Counted from the stretch's first letter, positions 1 through 7,564 are shown. The stretch: 52,126 bases of DNA from Clostridiales bacterium (GCA_015056305.1 SVGO01000004.1:1-52126); one strand, 5' to 3'. Notes: generated from the sequence alone by a model not told the origin. Program-made: numbers and translations.

Positions 1-38
1 TGACAGGCTGGCATTCTAACCGACTGAACTACCGCGCC
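1..38 (-). tRNA. tRNA-Asp(GTC), 3' part outside the window
   Basis: On the minus strand the sequence begins with acceptor arm GGCGCGG, then T8-A9, a D arm with TTCAGTCGGTTAGA, and an anticodon loop reading CTGTCA with anticodon GTC. This is the usual bacterial tRNA-Asp pattern. The gene runs off the left edge after the anticodon, so the T arm and acceptor 3' strand are not visible. It lies 12 bp downstream of tRNA-Val and is probably co-transcribed with it. Confidence 0.9.
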
Positions 39-50
39 ACTTTATGAAAT

Positions 51-126
51 TGGTGGGAACAACAGGGCTCGAACCTGTGACCCTCTGCTTGTAAGGCAGA
101 TGCTCTCCCAGCTGAGCTATGCTCCC
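51..126 (-). tRNA. tRNA-Val(TAC)
   Basis: Complete 76-nt cloverleaf on the minus strand with encoded CCA. Acceptor GGGAGCA pairs with TGTTCCC (one G-T), the D arm holds AGCTCAGCTGGGAGAGC, the anticodon loop CTTACAA gives anticodon TAC, and the T loop is GTTCGAGC. The promoter at 171-199 precedes it. Confidence 0.97.
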
Positions 127-170
127 GCGTTCGTCCTGCGCTCGATTGAACCAGCGCGGCGACGAAATAT

Positions 171-199
171 ATAATACACTACCCCATAGGTTTTGTCAA
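171..199 (-). promoter_or_regulatory. SigA-type promoter of the tRNA-Val/tRNA-Asp unit
   Basis: Reading the minus strand: TTGACA (194-199), 17-bp spacer, TATTAT (171-176). The start point would lie about 40 bp before the mature tRNA-Val 5' end, leaving a short precursor leader. Confidence 0.85.
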
Positions 200-287
200 C
201 GGTTTTTTCAAAAAATCTGTAAAAATTGTGAAGCCAAGCGTAAAAACTGAATCATTGTTCAAAAAATGGATGCTGCCCACCCGCCGG

Positions 288-330
288 AGAAAAACACCGG
301 AGCCGCCTGCTCATCTGCCTGCGACTCCGG
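288..330 (-). terminator. Rho-independent terminator, minus strand
   Basis: The minus strand has a 10-bp GC-rich stem (arms at 321-330 and 297-306; one G-T pair) followed by GTTTTTC. It would end the transcript of the small membrane protein at 526-924. The 195 bases between (331-525) contain no supportable gene; the open frames there lack ribosome binding sites and look like antisense noise. 200-287 is AT-rich and holds only the region upstream of the tRNA promoter. Confidence 0.7.
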
Positions 331-525
331 CTTAATGCATCTCTGCTATGATGTTTCCCTCTTTTCTTTTTCGCGCACGCAATCGCATGCGTCAGGAGCC
401 CATGCTCCTCTTGCTTTGCATCCCGCTTGTGTTCCTTGCTGTCCTGCCGGTCTTTTTTCGGTCAGGCTATATGTCAATTCTGCGGGATCGGCTTATTTCT
501 CGGTTTTCATGGATCAGCCTGACCG

Positions 526-924
526 TCAGTCGACTGAGTCCTCCGCGCCGCTCGTATTGCTTCTTTCAGATCCCTGCTCCTCGGCAAGCGCCATCTTCGC
601 AATCTCTTCTTCGCTCAGTCCTGCAAGCGCACCTTCATACATGACTTCTTCTTGCGCCGCTTCATCTTCATCGGGCGCCTCATTGGTTTTGCTTACTTCG
701 CCGGCATCTGCCACGTCTGCGGGCATGTCTTCTGCGTTGGCTTCCTGAGTTTCGGGGGTCTGCGTATTTTCTACGATCGGCTCTTCGATCTGATTGGTTT
801 CGCTTTCATTCGTGACGACTGCCGCTGCCTCTTTGTCGCTGCCGCTCACCACAAAAATCAATCCGATGACCACGATCAGCGCAGCTGCAAGCACAATCGC
901 CACTTTCTTTATCGCCGGATCCAT
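526..924 (-). CDS. Small membrane-anchored acidic protein, unknown function
   Basis: 132 residues starting with MDPAIKKVAIVL. A GTG nine bases upstream (933) is also in frame, but the ATG at 924 is better spaced from the purine run AAAGGGTGG. One transmembrane helix (about residues 5-27) follows a short positive N-terminus, so the rest should face outside. The remainder is very rich in Glu, Asp, Ala, Asn and Thr, with no cysteine and little predicted fold, ending in a short helical segment (LSEEEIAKMALAEEQ). I recognise no family. It lies downstream of hpf in the same direction, 87 bp away with no clear terminator between, so it may be read from the hpf promoter. That it is a real gene rests on codon use, start and membrane signature only. 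Confidence 0.65.
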   Translation of the reverse strand: MDPAIKKVAIVLAAALIVVIGLIFVVSGSDKEAAAVVTNESETNQIEEPIVENTQTPETQEANAEDMPADVADAGEVSKTNEAPDEDEAAQEEVMYEGALAGLSEEEIAKMALAEEQGSERSNTSGAEDSVD

Positions 925-1011
925 CGGTACCACCCTTTCTCTTTCCGCTTCTCCCGGTTCATTGGAGAAAGCGCCTATTCCGTCTTCTTCGGACCCATCA
1001 GGTTTGGATTC

Positions 1012-1566
1012 TTACAGGCTCTCCAATTCGATCAGGCCGCAGCCGCCGTCCGTACGGCGATAAACCGTCGCTGCATTGCCGGTCTCGATACTCAAGAACA
1101 TGTAGAACGAATGTCCCAGCAGGTCCATTTCAAGGATCGCATCGTCCACGCTCATCGGCTTTGCCGCATAGCGCTTAACGCGGATGACCTTCTCCTGCTC
1201 CTCAATGGCATCTTCCTCGGCAGGCGCCGGGGCCTCTTCCGCCACCGCAGGCTTTTTGCGAAGGTCGCGTCCCAGACGGGTGCGAAGCTTTTTCATCTGT
1301 CTTTCCAGGATATCTATGCCTTTATCCAGCGCGGGAAGCGAAATCTCCCGCTCCTGGTTTTCCGTACGAAGGGTATGTCCGAGGTAAGGCATCGTCATTT
1401 CTACTTTGTACGTGCTCTTCTGCTCGGTGACGCGAACCGTGATCACGGTCGCGTCAGGGGCTTCATCCTTGAAGTATGCATCCATGCGCTGATGGCAGCG
1501 CTTGTTCATGGTCTCCTGGATCGAAGCGGGGACGTGCGCGTCTTTCATCACGAAACGTACGATCAT
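1012..1566 (-). CDS. hpf: Ribosome hibernation promoting factor, long form
   Basis: 184 residues. The N-terminal RaiA/HPF domain (about 1-100: MIVRFVMKDAHVPASIQET to the NQEREISLPALDKGIDILERQ helix) binds the 30S decoding region. An acidic Ala/Pro/Glu linker (about 108-130) leads to the C-terminal dimerisation domain (about 132-184), seen in VKRYAAKPMSVDDAILEMDL, LLGHSFYMF and YRRTDGGCGLIEL. The long form pairs 70S ribosomes into 100S dimers in stationary phase (family knowledge). The start at 1566 is chosen because AAAGGAGG sits 8 bp ahead; the open frame continues upstream to 1662 but that part resembles nothing in the family. A promoter lies at 1652-1680. Confidence 0.95.
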   Translation of the reverse strand: MIVRFVMKDAHVPASIQETMNKRCHQRMDAYFKDEAPDATVITVRVTEQKSTYKVEMTMPYLGHTLRTENQEREISLPALDKGIDILERQMKKLRTRLGRDLRKKPAVAEEAPAPAEEDAIEEQEKVIRVKRYAAKPMSVDDAILEMDLLGHSFYMFLSIETGNAATVYRRTDGGCGLIELESL

Positions 1567-1651
1567 ACGGTCGGCCTCCTTTGCAAGGGGTTGCCAGATA
1601 TTCAGTTGGTCCTGGGTTACTGATGATGCTTGTTCTCCTTTCTGTGGCTCA

Positions 1652-1680
1652 AGTATATCCACATTTGTTCAGGAACGCAA
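1652..1680 (-). promoter_or_regulatory. Promoter of hpf
   Basis: Minus strand TTGCGT (1675-1680), 17-bp spacer, TATACT (1652-1657). The leader to the hpf start is about 80 nt and contains a second Shine-Dalgarno-like AAAGGAG with no ATG/GTG/TTG start at useful spacing. Confidence 0.6.
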
Positions 1681-1707
1681 GCATATTCGGATATTATTTA
1701 TAAGTTT

Positions 1708-2295
1708 TTACCAATCGTTCGCCCTGCGAAGCAGCTTCTCATAGATCGGAATCATCGGCGGCTCGCTCACGCACTGCCAAAGTCTGTCAATATCGATCCA
1801 GCCAACGGCGCTGTTTTCGTCCTGCGCCACGCGAAGCGGCAGGCGCTCGTCCGCCTCGAAAAGATATGAAACGTTCAGATGCAGATGGCTGCCCACGTGT
1901 TTCCCGCGCTTCACATGCGCCCATACCGGCAGGATTTCGAGCGAAGCAGGCCCGTCGCCCAGGCGGATCAGGTTCGTGATGCCCGTCTCCTCCTGCGCCT
2001 CGCGCCGGGCGATCGCTTCGAAATCGCTTTCGCCGTCCGCATGACCGCCCGTCCATGCCCAGCTGTTGTAAATCTTATGAAATGCCATCAGCGTGCGGCG
2101 CCTGTCGCGGCTGACGATGATCGAGGACGCGGTCATGTGCGCAAAATCGTTATCCCGCGTCAAAATCCCGTCGCCATATTGCGCAATCAGGTCGAGCATT
2201 ATCTCGCGCTCGCGCGCCTCGCGTCCGTCTCCCGGCGAAAAACGAACGATCCTATCGGCCCATTCGGGAAGAATGTTCGGTTTTTGGCCGTTCAT
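1708..2295 (-). CDS. Nudix hydrolase
   Basis: 195 residues. The Nudix box appears as GGHADGESDFEAI followed by REAQEETGI, the variant with GGHADG in place of GGxxExGE; the catalytic EExxE-type residues are REAQEE. The WAWTGGHADG context places it in the subfamily of small Firmicutes Nudix proteins that are usually annotated only as hydrolase; the substrate cannot be read from sequence. N-terminal part (1-60) is a helical extension with no recognised domain. The start codon overlaps the stop of the flavodoxin-like gene (ATGA), so the two are translationally coupled and probably act in one small operon from the promoter at 2919-2948. Confidence 0.9.
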   Translation of the reverse strand: MNGQKPNILPEWADRIVRFSPGDGREAREREIMLDLIAQYGDGILTRDNDFAHMTASSIIVSRDRRRTLMAFHKIYNSWAWTGGHADGESDFEAIARREAQEETGITNLIRLGDGPASLEILPVWAHVKRGKHVGSHLHLNVSYLFEADERLPLRVAQDENSAVGWIDIDRLWQCVSEPPMIPIYEKLLRRANDW

Positions 2296-2885
2296 CGCTC
2301 CGCCTCCCGGCCAAAACGGGCCGCATGGACGATGGAAGCGATATCCGCCTCGTCCGAAAAATCGAGCGCGCCGCCCTCGGTTTCGATCAGAAGGTTCTCC
2401 GTTTCGCTGCGCTGGGTCTCCGGTTTTTTCTTCATATCCGCCACCAGCGCCTTCATCAGCAGGCGCTCCGCCAGGCCCAGGCTCTGCCAGCGGATGCTGC
2501 CGCGCAGATGAAACACGGCGATATGCTTAAGCGCATCGCCCAGCTTTTCGCGCAGCTGATCCTCCAGGGATTTGCGCACATCCTCCTGCGCAGGATCATA
2601 AAGGCCGCAGGTAAAGAGCACCAGACGCTTGTCCGTCAGCTCCTTCGCATGATCAGCAAAGAAATCCAGTCCCTTGATCCTGCCCATATACACCGGACAG
2701 CCCAGCACAATCGCGTCGTAGGTCTTTGCGCGGTCCATGCGGGCATAGGCCGCCTCCTTCACCAGCGCATCCAGCGGCTGACCGATGCGCTCGGCATAGC
2801 GCTGCGTCGCGCCGTGCTTGGTGGTATAGAGCACCAGCGCGCCGCCGGGCCTGCGTTCGTTCTTCTTTCCAAAAAGGGACGCCAT
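2292..2885 (-). CDS. Flavodoxin-domain protein
   Basis: 197 residues from ATG 2885, which has GGAGGGG 8 bp upstream; the in-frame extension to 3005 runs through the promoter and repeat A1 and is not coding. The FMN phosphate-binding loop is visible near residue 20 (LYTTKHGATQRYAERI), and AIVLGCPVYMGRIKG is the second flavin-contacting strand-loop. Overall layout matches the flavodoxin_5 / HemG-like group, which transfers electrons or, in HemG, oxidises protoporphyrinogen. No heme biosynthesis genes are nearby, so a HemG role is not supported; a general FMN redox protein is the safer call. It is the first gene of an operon with the Nudix gene. Confidence 0.85.
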   Translation of the reverse strand: MASLFGKKNERRPGGALVLYTTKHGATQRYAERIGQPLDALVKEAAYARMDRAKTYDAIVLGCPVYMGRIKGLDFFADHAKELTDKRLVLFTCGLYDPAQEDVRKSLEDQLREKLGDALKHIAVFHLRGSIRWQSLGLAERLLMKALVADMKKKPETQRSETENLLIETEGGALDFSDEADIASIVHAARFGREAER

Positions 2886-2918
2886 CGCCGATCCCCTCCG
2901 CTTCTTCAGGATAGGCCC

Positions 2919-2948
2919 AATATACCACAAAGGCCCGGGCTGTGTAAA
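2919..2948 (-). promoter_or_regulatory. Promoter of the flavodoxin-Nudix operon
   Basis: Minus strand TTTACA (2943-2948), 18-bp spacer, TATATT (2919-2924), about 30 bp ahead of the ATG. Confidence 0.7.
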
Positions 2949-2961
2949 GCGCGGGGTTACG

Positions 2962-3124
2962 TTGGGGATTTCATCCGGGGAACTCGCATAGTCGCGATGT
3001 ACCATCGCTCCTTGCGATTCCCGACGCTCCGCCTGCCTGTTTCGCCCACTGGGCGCGGCAGGCTTCGGTCCCCCAAACCCCTGACTGAGGATGAAATCCC
3101 CAGACCCCTGTTACGCTTCGCGCC
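2962..3124 (+). repeat. Family A hairpin repeat (A1), interrupted by a B element
   Basis: The left part (TTGGGGATTTCATCC) and right part (CCCAAACCCCTGAC... then GATGAAATCCCCAGACCCC and ACGCTTCGCG) match the uninterrupted copies at 14389 and 25052. Between them lies the 98-bp B element. Same modules occur elsewhere in the window as A2-A12. It fills the 274-bp gap between the flavodoxin and the small gene at 3160; nothing else is seen there. Confidence 0.8.
2975..3072 (+). repeat. Nested repeat B, copy 1
   Basis: 98 bp, from CCGGGGAACTCGCATAGTCG to CGGTCCC, nearly the same as the reverse complement of 39353-39450. Contains a perfect 6-bp hairpin GCGATG-TAC-CATCGC and a longer stem GCCTGCC/GGCAGGC. 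In copy 2 both stems are kept although their bases differ. Confidence 0.8.
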
Positions 3125-3159
3125 TATCCAAGAGGCTTATACAGCAAGTCCATTTCAGC

Positions 3160-3435
3160 TCACCCCCTCGTCCTGTGGAAATCAATCTCCGACGGTTCGT
3201 TATTCGGATTGTCCTTGCCGATATTGCCTTGCGACTTCTGAGCGTGAATACCGTAAAGCTTCGTATAATTCTCCGCTGACATGTCGCTGATCGCCGGCTG
3301 ACGCTCCAGCCCGGTGCACTCCGTCGCGCTGGCAACGTTTTCCGTCCTGCTCAGCGGCAGATCCGCTGTCGGACTGATCGGCGGCGGATTCCATTGCTTC
3401 ACGCCGCCATGCTGCCGATGCTTGCTCCTGCTCAT
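3160..3435 (-). CDS. Small conserved hypothetical protein with ASATECTGL motif
   Basis: 91 residues. The start is fixed by a very strong AAAGGAGG 11 bp ahead of ATG 3435. N-terminus is basic (MSRSKHRQHGG), followed by PISPTADLPLS, ENVASATECTGLERQPA, a short YTKLYGIHAQK stretch and an Asn/Glu-rich tail. No membrane segment or signal peptide. I recall small Firmicutes proteins with the same ASATECTGL core followed by a Tyr-rich segment, all without known function. It stands alone between two hairpin repeats. The reading frame and ribosome binding site make a real gene likely; role unknown. Confidence 0.7.
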   Translation of the reverse strand: MSRSKHRQHGGVKQWNPPPISPTADLPLSRTENVASATECTGLERQPAISDMSAENYTKLYGIHAQKSQGNIGKDNPNNEPSEIDFHRTRG

Positions 3436-3550
3436 AATAAGAAAAACCTCCTTTCAGCTTCCATCATAGAATGCCGAAAAGAGGCTTGTTTTATGATGTT
3501 TATCTTCCTCCGCGGGCGGAGCAGAGCCCCGCCCCTACAGACCTGCTTCA

Positions 3551-3626
3551 AGCCGCCACGAAGCGAAGAAGGGGTTCGGGGACGATGTCCCCGAGCGGGG
3601 TCCGGGGCAGCCGCCCCGGCGTCCCC
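3551..3626 (-). repeat. Family A hairpin repeat (A2)
   Basis: On the minus strand: CCGGGGC-GGCT-GCCCCGG, then CGGGGAC-ATC-GTCCCCG, then CCCCTTCTTCGCTTCG. Located directly behind the pseudouridine synthase stop codon (5 bp). No U-run follows either hairpin, so it is not an ordinary terminator. Confidence 0.8.
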
Positions 3627-3631
3627 CTCCC

Positions 3632-4528
3632 TCACAGCAGCGCCTCCATCTCCTCGGGCAGCGGCTCATCCAGCACAATGCGCGCGCCGGTGATGGGCTG
3701 CGTCAGCCGGATCGAGGCAGAATGCAAGGCAAACCGTCCGTGCAGCGATTCCAGCTCCGCGCCATAGAGATAATCGCCCGCGATCGGGCAGCCGATGTGC
3801 TTAAGGTGCACGCGGATCTGATGTGTGCGCCCCGTCTCCAGACGCAGGCGCAGCAATGCCCGCGACCCGCTTGCGCGTTCCACCCGGTAATGCGTCACCG
3901 CGCGCTGACCATCCTCGCGCACGGCGCGCTGCGCACCCGTGCCCAGGCGCGCAATCGGCGCGTCGATCACGCCCTGCATTTCGCGCGGAATCCCCTCCGT
4001 CACGGCAAGATACTCCCGGATGAAGCCGCCCGTGTGCAGCTGCTGCGTCAAAAGGCGCTGCGCATGCGCATGCCGCGCGATGCACAGCAGGCCGCTGGTA
4101 CCCTTGTCCAGCCTGTTCACCGGATGATAGACGAACGACGCCGGATCCGCGCCCAGCATCGCGATCACCTGCTCGCGCAGCGTGCCAGAAACAATGTGGC
4201 GGGCGGGCAGCGTCGGCAGCGGCGCGCCCTTGCTCACGATCAGGATATCCTCGTCCATGTATCGGATGTGCGACGGCGTCAGCGCGGGCGTGAGCACGGC
4301 GGAATCCGTCTGTACCTGCGTCGCCATGTCGTCCGGCAGATGCACCTCGATCATATCGCCCGCATGCAGCACGTAATCCGCGCGCACAGGCACGCCCCCG
4401 ACATGGATCGCGCCAAGCACCTTCAGCCTGCGAAAGGCATGCTGTCCCAGCGAAAAACGCCGCGGCACGACGCTGCGCACCGCGCGGCCCTCATCCGCCG
4501 CCGTCGCTTCGTATGTCAAAATCCGCAT
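3632..4528 (-). CDS. RluA/RluD-family RNA pseudouridine synthase
   Basis: 298 residues; GGAGG 9 bp before ATG 4528. An N-terminal S4-like RNA-binding domain (about 20-75: RRFSLGQHAFRRLKVLGAI ... GDMIEVHLP) precedes the catalytic domain. The signature HPVNRLDKGTSGLL (about 135-150) contains the catalytic aspartate, and REYLAVTEG and RTHQIRVHLKHIGCPIAGD are the other family motifs. It converts uridine to pseudouridine in rRNA or tRNA; which site cannot be told. It shares a compact divergent promoter region with the gene at 4647. Confidence 0.93.
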   Translation of the reverse strand: MRILTYEATAADEGRAVRSVVPRRFSLGQHAFRRLKVLGAIHVGGVPVRADYVLHAGDMIEVHLPDDMATQVQTDSAVLTPALTPSHIRYMDEDILIVSKGAPLPTLPARHIVSGTLREQVIAMLGADPASFVYHPVNRLDKGTSGLLCIARHAHAQRLLTQQLHTGGFIREYLAVTEGIPREMQGVIDAPIARLGTGAQRAVREDGQRAVTHYRVERASGSRALLRLRLETGRTHQIRVHLKHIGCPIAGDYLYGAELESLHGRFALHSASIRLTQPITGARIVLDEPLPEEMEALL

Positions 4529-4560
4529 GGACGCGCCTCCTTCCGCAAAACCTTTCGCCC

Positions 4561-4589
4561 ATTATAGCAGAAACGCGGTCAATTGACAA
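4561..4589 (-). promoter_or_regulatory. Promoter of the pseudouridine synthase
   Basis: Minus strand TTGTCA (4584-4589), 17 bp, TATAAT (4561-4566). Its -35 box is the other strand of the -35 box of the divergent promoter; the two share TCAATTGA. Confidence 0.75.
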
Positions 4590-4611
4590 AGCCCATGCGG
4601 ACGGGTACAAT
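4583..4611 (+). promoter_or_regulatory. Promoter of the membrane protein/Hsp70-like operon
   Basis: TTGACA (4583-4588), 17 bp, TACAAT (4606-4611), 35 bp before the first ATG. Confidence 0.8.
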
Positions 4612-4646
4612 AAATCCATCAGCATATACCGAAATGAGGGACACGC

Positions 4647-5498
4647 ATGAACGCAGCCGCAGCCTTTGCCAATCGCGAGCAGCAGCTCCTTGCCCAGCTT
4701 GAAGAAGCCCGGGATATGGATCAGGCCATCTCCCTGTGCTCCATGGCGCTGGAGCAAGTCGCCTGCGAGCTCGCGCAGGACGAGCAGGACGAACACGCCC
4801 GCCAGAGACAATTGGCCGTGCTCGCAGCCGTGCGCCGCGCGCCGCAGCTGCTCAGGGCCGCCCGCGCAAAGGGCGAACTCGTGCTCAGCGCAAACGCCGC
4901 TGCGCCCTCGACGCAGACCGACAAACTTCGCCGCATTGCCGGCGGTGCAGGCGCTTTCCTGCTCGCAGCGCTGGCCGTTTATGAGCTCATCGACGGGCAG
5001 ACCATTTTTGCCCTGCTGCAGCTGTCGGGCGCTGTCCTGCTTTCGATCGGCAGCAGAGGCAAAAAGGCCGATCCCCTTCAGGCGCAGGCGCGCGGCGTGA
5101 GCACTGCCGACGCGCATACGCTCGTGCGCACGCTGCGCGAGCTGTGTCAGGCGGTCGACATCTGCGTGAGCGATCTGATGCTGCTGGAAAAGGACGCCGG
5201 GCTTGCACGCATTTCCGGCACGGCGGACGAGGCCATGCTCGACCTGCTGACCACGCTGATGGAGGCAAAAAACTCCGGCCGCGACGATCTAGCGATGAAG
5301 AGCCTTTCTCAGGCCGAGCAGTATCTGCACTTGCTGGGCGTGGAACTGATCGGCTACAGCGTCGAGAACGCGCAGCTGTTTGATATCCTGCCCACGATGG
5401 GCGAGAGCAGAACCATCCGTCCGGCGATGATGCAGGACGGCAAGGTCCTGCGGCGCGGCGTAGCCGCGCTGCAGGCGGGAAGGAGCATGGGCGCATGA
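4647..5498 (+). CDS. Membrane protein paired with an Hsp70-like ATPase, unknown function
   Basis: 283 residues, with GAGGG 6 bp before ATG 4647. Residues 1-90 are helical and charged (possible coiled coil: REQQLLAQLEEARDMDQA). A hydrophobic hairpin at about 97-133 (AGGAGAFLLAALAVYEL ... IFALLQLSGAVLLSIGS) gives one long or two short membrane helices. The C-terminal half (140-283) is again helical and ends in RTIRPAMMQDGKVLRRGVAA. The stop codon overlaps the start of the Hsp70-like gene by ATGA, so the two are made together and very likely work together. A substrate adaptor, nucleotide-exchange or membrane-tethering role is possible by analogy with Hsp70 partners, but no GrpE or J-domain motif (HPD) is seen. 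Confidence 0.8.
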   Translation: MNAAAAFANREQQLLAQLEEARDMDQAISLCSMALEQVACELAQDEQDEHARQRQLAVLAAVRRAPQLLRAARAKGELVLSANAAAPSTQTDKLRRIAGGAGAFLLAALAVYELIDGQTIFALLQLSGAVLLSIGSRGKKADPLQAQARGVSTADAHTLVRTLRELCQAVDICVSDLMLLEKDAGLARISGTADEAMLDLLTTLMEAKNSGRDDLAMKSLSQAEQYLHLLGVELIGYSVENAQLFDILPTMGESRTIRPAMMQDGKVLRRGVAALQAGRSMGA

Positions 5499-7399
5499 AA
5501 ATTCTGGGCTTTGACCTAGGCGACGGCGAAAGCGCCGTCACGCTGCTCAGCGGCGATTCGACCGTCGAGCCGCGCGTATTGACGCTTCAGGGCCGCACGA
5601 GCATCCTCTCCGCCGTCGGCACGCAGCATGGGCGCATCGTCGTGGGCGACGAGGCCAGCGTGCTCGCCGGAACCACTGACGCAAAGGTGCGCTTCAAATC
5701 CCGCTATCTCGTCGATCCCGGCGCAGCGGGCGACGTGCGCCTGTTTGCGCAGGGCGTGATGAGCCTGCTGCTGCACGAGGACCCGGGCTTGATGGCCGAA
5801 GTGACGCGCACGGTCGTCGGCTGCCCGGCCGGCTGGGGCGAGGGCAGGCGCGAGCAGTATGCCCGCCTGATGGAATCTGCCGGCTTCCCGAATGTTGCCG
5901 TCGTGCCGGAGCCGCGCGCCGCGTTCCTCTATGCGCGCCACGCAAGGGGCCTGCGCATCGATCCCTCGCTCATGCAGCAAAGCGCGATGGTCATCGACAT
6001 CGGCTCCTCGACGACCGATTTCGCTTACATCGTCGGCGGCCATCAGCAGGATCTTTCGCTCTTTGGCGACACGAATCTCGGCGGTGGCCTACTCGATGAG
6101 ATGATCCTTGAGCGCGCCATCCGCCTCTCGCCCGACCGCGCGCAGCTTGAGCGCGTGATGCAGGCGAGTCCGGCGTGGAAGAGCTTTTGCGAACTGGAGG
6201 CCCGTCGGCTCAAGGAACAGTATTTCACCGGCGAAGATAAGTGGCAGACGCAGCCGCTGTGCAAGCAGGTCGTCGTCTGCTACGACGAGACGCTCATGCT
6301 CGACATTGTGCTGGACGGCGCGGCGGTCGAGGAGATCATCCATGCGCCGTGCGCCGCGCTGGGCGGACGCAGCTTTGCTCAGTGTCTTTGCGACGCACTT
6401 GCGGCTGCCGTACGCCTGTCAAGCGCCTGCGTGCCTCAGGTTGTGATCCTGACCGGCGGCGCATCGCGCATGGCGTTCTTCCGCAGGGCATGCGCGGATG
6501 CGTTTTCCTCCAGCCTGATGGTGCTCTGCCCGGAGCCGGAATGCTCCATCGCGCGCGGCCTGGCCTATGCGGGCCGCGTGGACGAGAGCCTGAAAATCTT
6601 CCGTCAGGAGGTCGCATCCCTCGCCCGCGGCGAGCGGCTGCAATCCGCCATCGGCGCGCGCGTGCATCAGCTCTATCAGCCCATCGCGGGCGCGCTCTTT
6701 GATCTCGCCCGCGAAAGCGTGCTGGACGCCGTGAAGCTCTGGCGGCGCGGCGGCGTGGATACGGTCAAATCACTGGACGCCGTGCTTGAGCAGCGCATCG
6801 CCGAGGCCTTTTCCGGCGAGGCTGCCGCAGATCGAATCCGCGCTGACCTGCAGGATTGGACAAGCGGCCTGCTGACCCAACTCGAGGGCGAACTGGAGGC
6901 GCTGTGCCTGCGCTGCGGCGTGCCGCCGGAGAAGATGTCGCTCTCCTGTGCGCGCGTAAGCGCCGGGGTCAGCGGCGTGAAGCTCTCCCTCGCCGGCGCG
7001 ATGGGCATGGACGTGCTCTCCGGCGTGCTTGGTGTGGTGCTGGGCGTCGTGGGCGCGAGCATCTGCGGCGGCAGCGGCATGGCGCTCATCGGCACAGGCC
7101 CTGTCGGCATGATCGTCGGCGCGTCGATGGGCGTGCTGCTGGCGCTCGTGGGCCGGGGCGAAATGGAAAAGATGTTCAGCAGCCTGTATGTGCCCGTCAT
7201 CCTGCGCCAGCTGGTTACGGACCACGCGGTCATGGCAGGCATCGACCGTCAGCGCGAGGAGATCGAGCGCTCCATCGTCACCGCGCTGGCCGATCCCAGA
7301 AACGGCTTTGCCGCCAGACTCACCGAAAGCATCTCCCATACGCTCGGCGCGCAGCTGGAGCGTATGGCCCAAAGCGCCGAGATGTCCATCTGTGCATAG
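5495..7399 (+). CDS. Hsp70-like ATPase with C-terminal glycine-rich membrane segment
   Basis: 634 residues. The N-terminal actin/Hsp70 ATPase fold is clear: phosphate-1 LGFDLGDGES (4-13), a GCPAGWGEGRREQY segment at 109-122 matching the Hsp70 VP(A) region, PEPRAAFLYA (138-147), phosphate-2 VIDIGSSTTDF (166-176), and adenosine motif LTGGASRM (319-326). After the ATPase domain (to about 360) there is no recognisable Hsp70 substrate-binding domain. Instead there is a helical region (365-475), a hydrophobic Gly-rich stretch (505-553: VLGVVLGVVGASICGGSG, GTGPVGMIVGASMGVLLALV) like a glycine zipper, and a last amphipathic helical part (560-634). So it probably acts at a membrane. Coupled by ATGA overlap to the membrane protein upstream. 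Substrate unknown. Confidence 0.85.
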   Translation: MKILGFDLGDGESAVTLLSGDSTVEPRVLTLQGRTSILSAVGTQHGRIVVGDEASVLAGTTDAKVRFKSRYLVDPGAAGDVRLFAQGVMSLLLHEDPGLMAEVTRTVVGCPAGWGEGRREQYARLMESAGFPNVAVVPEPRAAFLYARHARGLRIDPSLMQQSAMVIDIGSSTTDFAYIVGGHQQDLSLFGDTNLGGGLLDEMILERAIRLSPDRAQLERVMQASPAWKSFCELEARRLKEQYFTGEDKWQTQPLCKQVVVCYDETLMLDIVLDGAAVEEIIHAPCAALGGRSFAQCLCDALAAAVRLSSACVPQVVILTGGASRMAFFRRACADAFSSSLMVLCPEPECSIARGLAYAGRVDESLKIFRQEVASLARGERLQSAIGARVHQLYQPIAGALFDLARESVLDAVKLWRRGGVDTVKSLDAVLEQRIAEAFSGEAAADRIRADLQDWTSGLLTQLEGELEALCLRCGVPPEKMSLSCARVSAGVSGVKLSLAGAMGMDVLSGVLGVVLGVVGASICGGSGMALIGTGPVGMIVGASMGVLLALVGRGEMEKMFSSLYVPVILRQLVTDHAVMAGIDRQREEIERSIVTALADPRNGFAARLTESISHTLGAQLERMAQSAEMSICA

Positions 7400-7449
7400 G
7401 CATGTCTGCTTTCCTTGTGACAAAGTCACCAAAAGAAGAACTTTGAGCA

Positions 7450-7478
7450 TATTCAGACGCTTTCATTCGTGTTATAAT
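7450..7478 (+). promoter_or_regulatory. Probable promoter of nagA
   Basis: A perfect -10 TATAAT (7473-7478) with only a weak -35 (TATTCA, 7450-7455) at 17 bp. The leader to ATG 7565 is about 80 nt. No terminator is visible behind the Hsp70-like gene apart from the palindrome GTGACAAAGTCAC, which lacks a T-run. Confidence 0.5.
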
Positions 7479-7564
7479 AAGATTGATCCAAGAGCAATCA
7501 TCCTTTGAGATACAGCATCATGCACGGAATCACAGCAAGCATCATTCAGGAAAGGAAGAATATT

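Noticed and set aside
266..933. Plus-strand open frames at 266-748 and 348-644
   Set aside because: No ribosome binding site, Ser/Ala-rich composition typical of antisense frames, and they run across a minus-strand terminator and gene.
1567..1662. N-terminal extension or leader peptide of hpf
   Set aside because: The stretch is open but starts at a GTG without ribosome binding site and shows no family similarity; the AAAGGAG there has no ATG, GTG or TTG at useful distance.
3551..3626. Family A hairpins as rho-independent terminators of the preceding genes
   Set aside because: Neither hairpin is followed by a U-run in any copy, and several genes with a family A copy also have a separate, proper terminator (10618, 46438, 19106).
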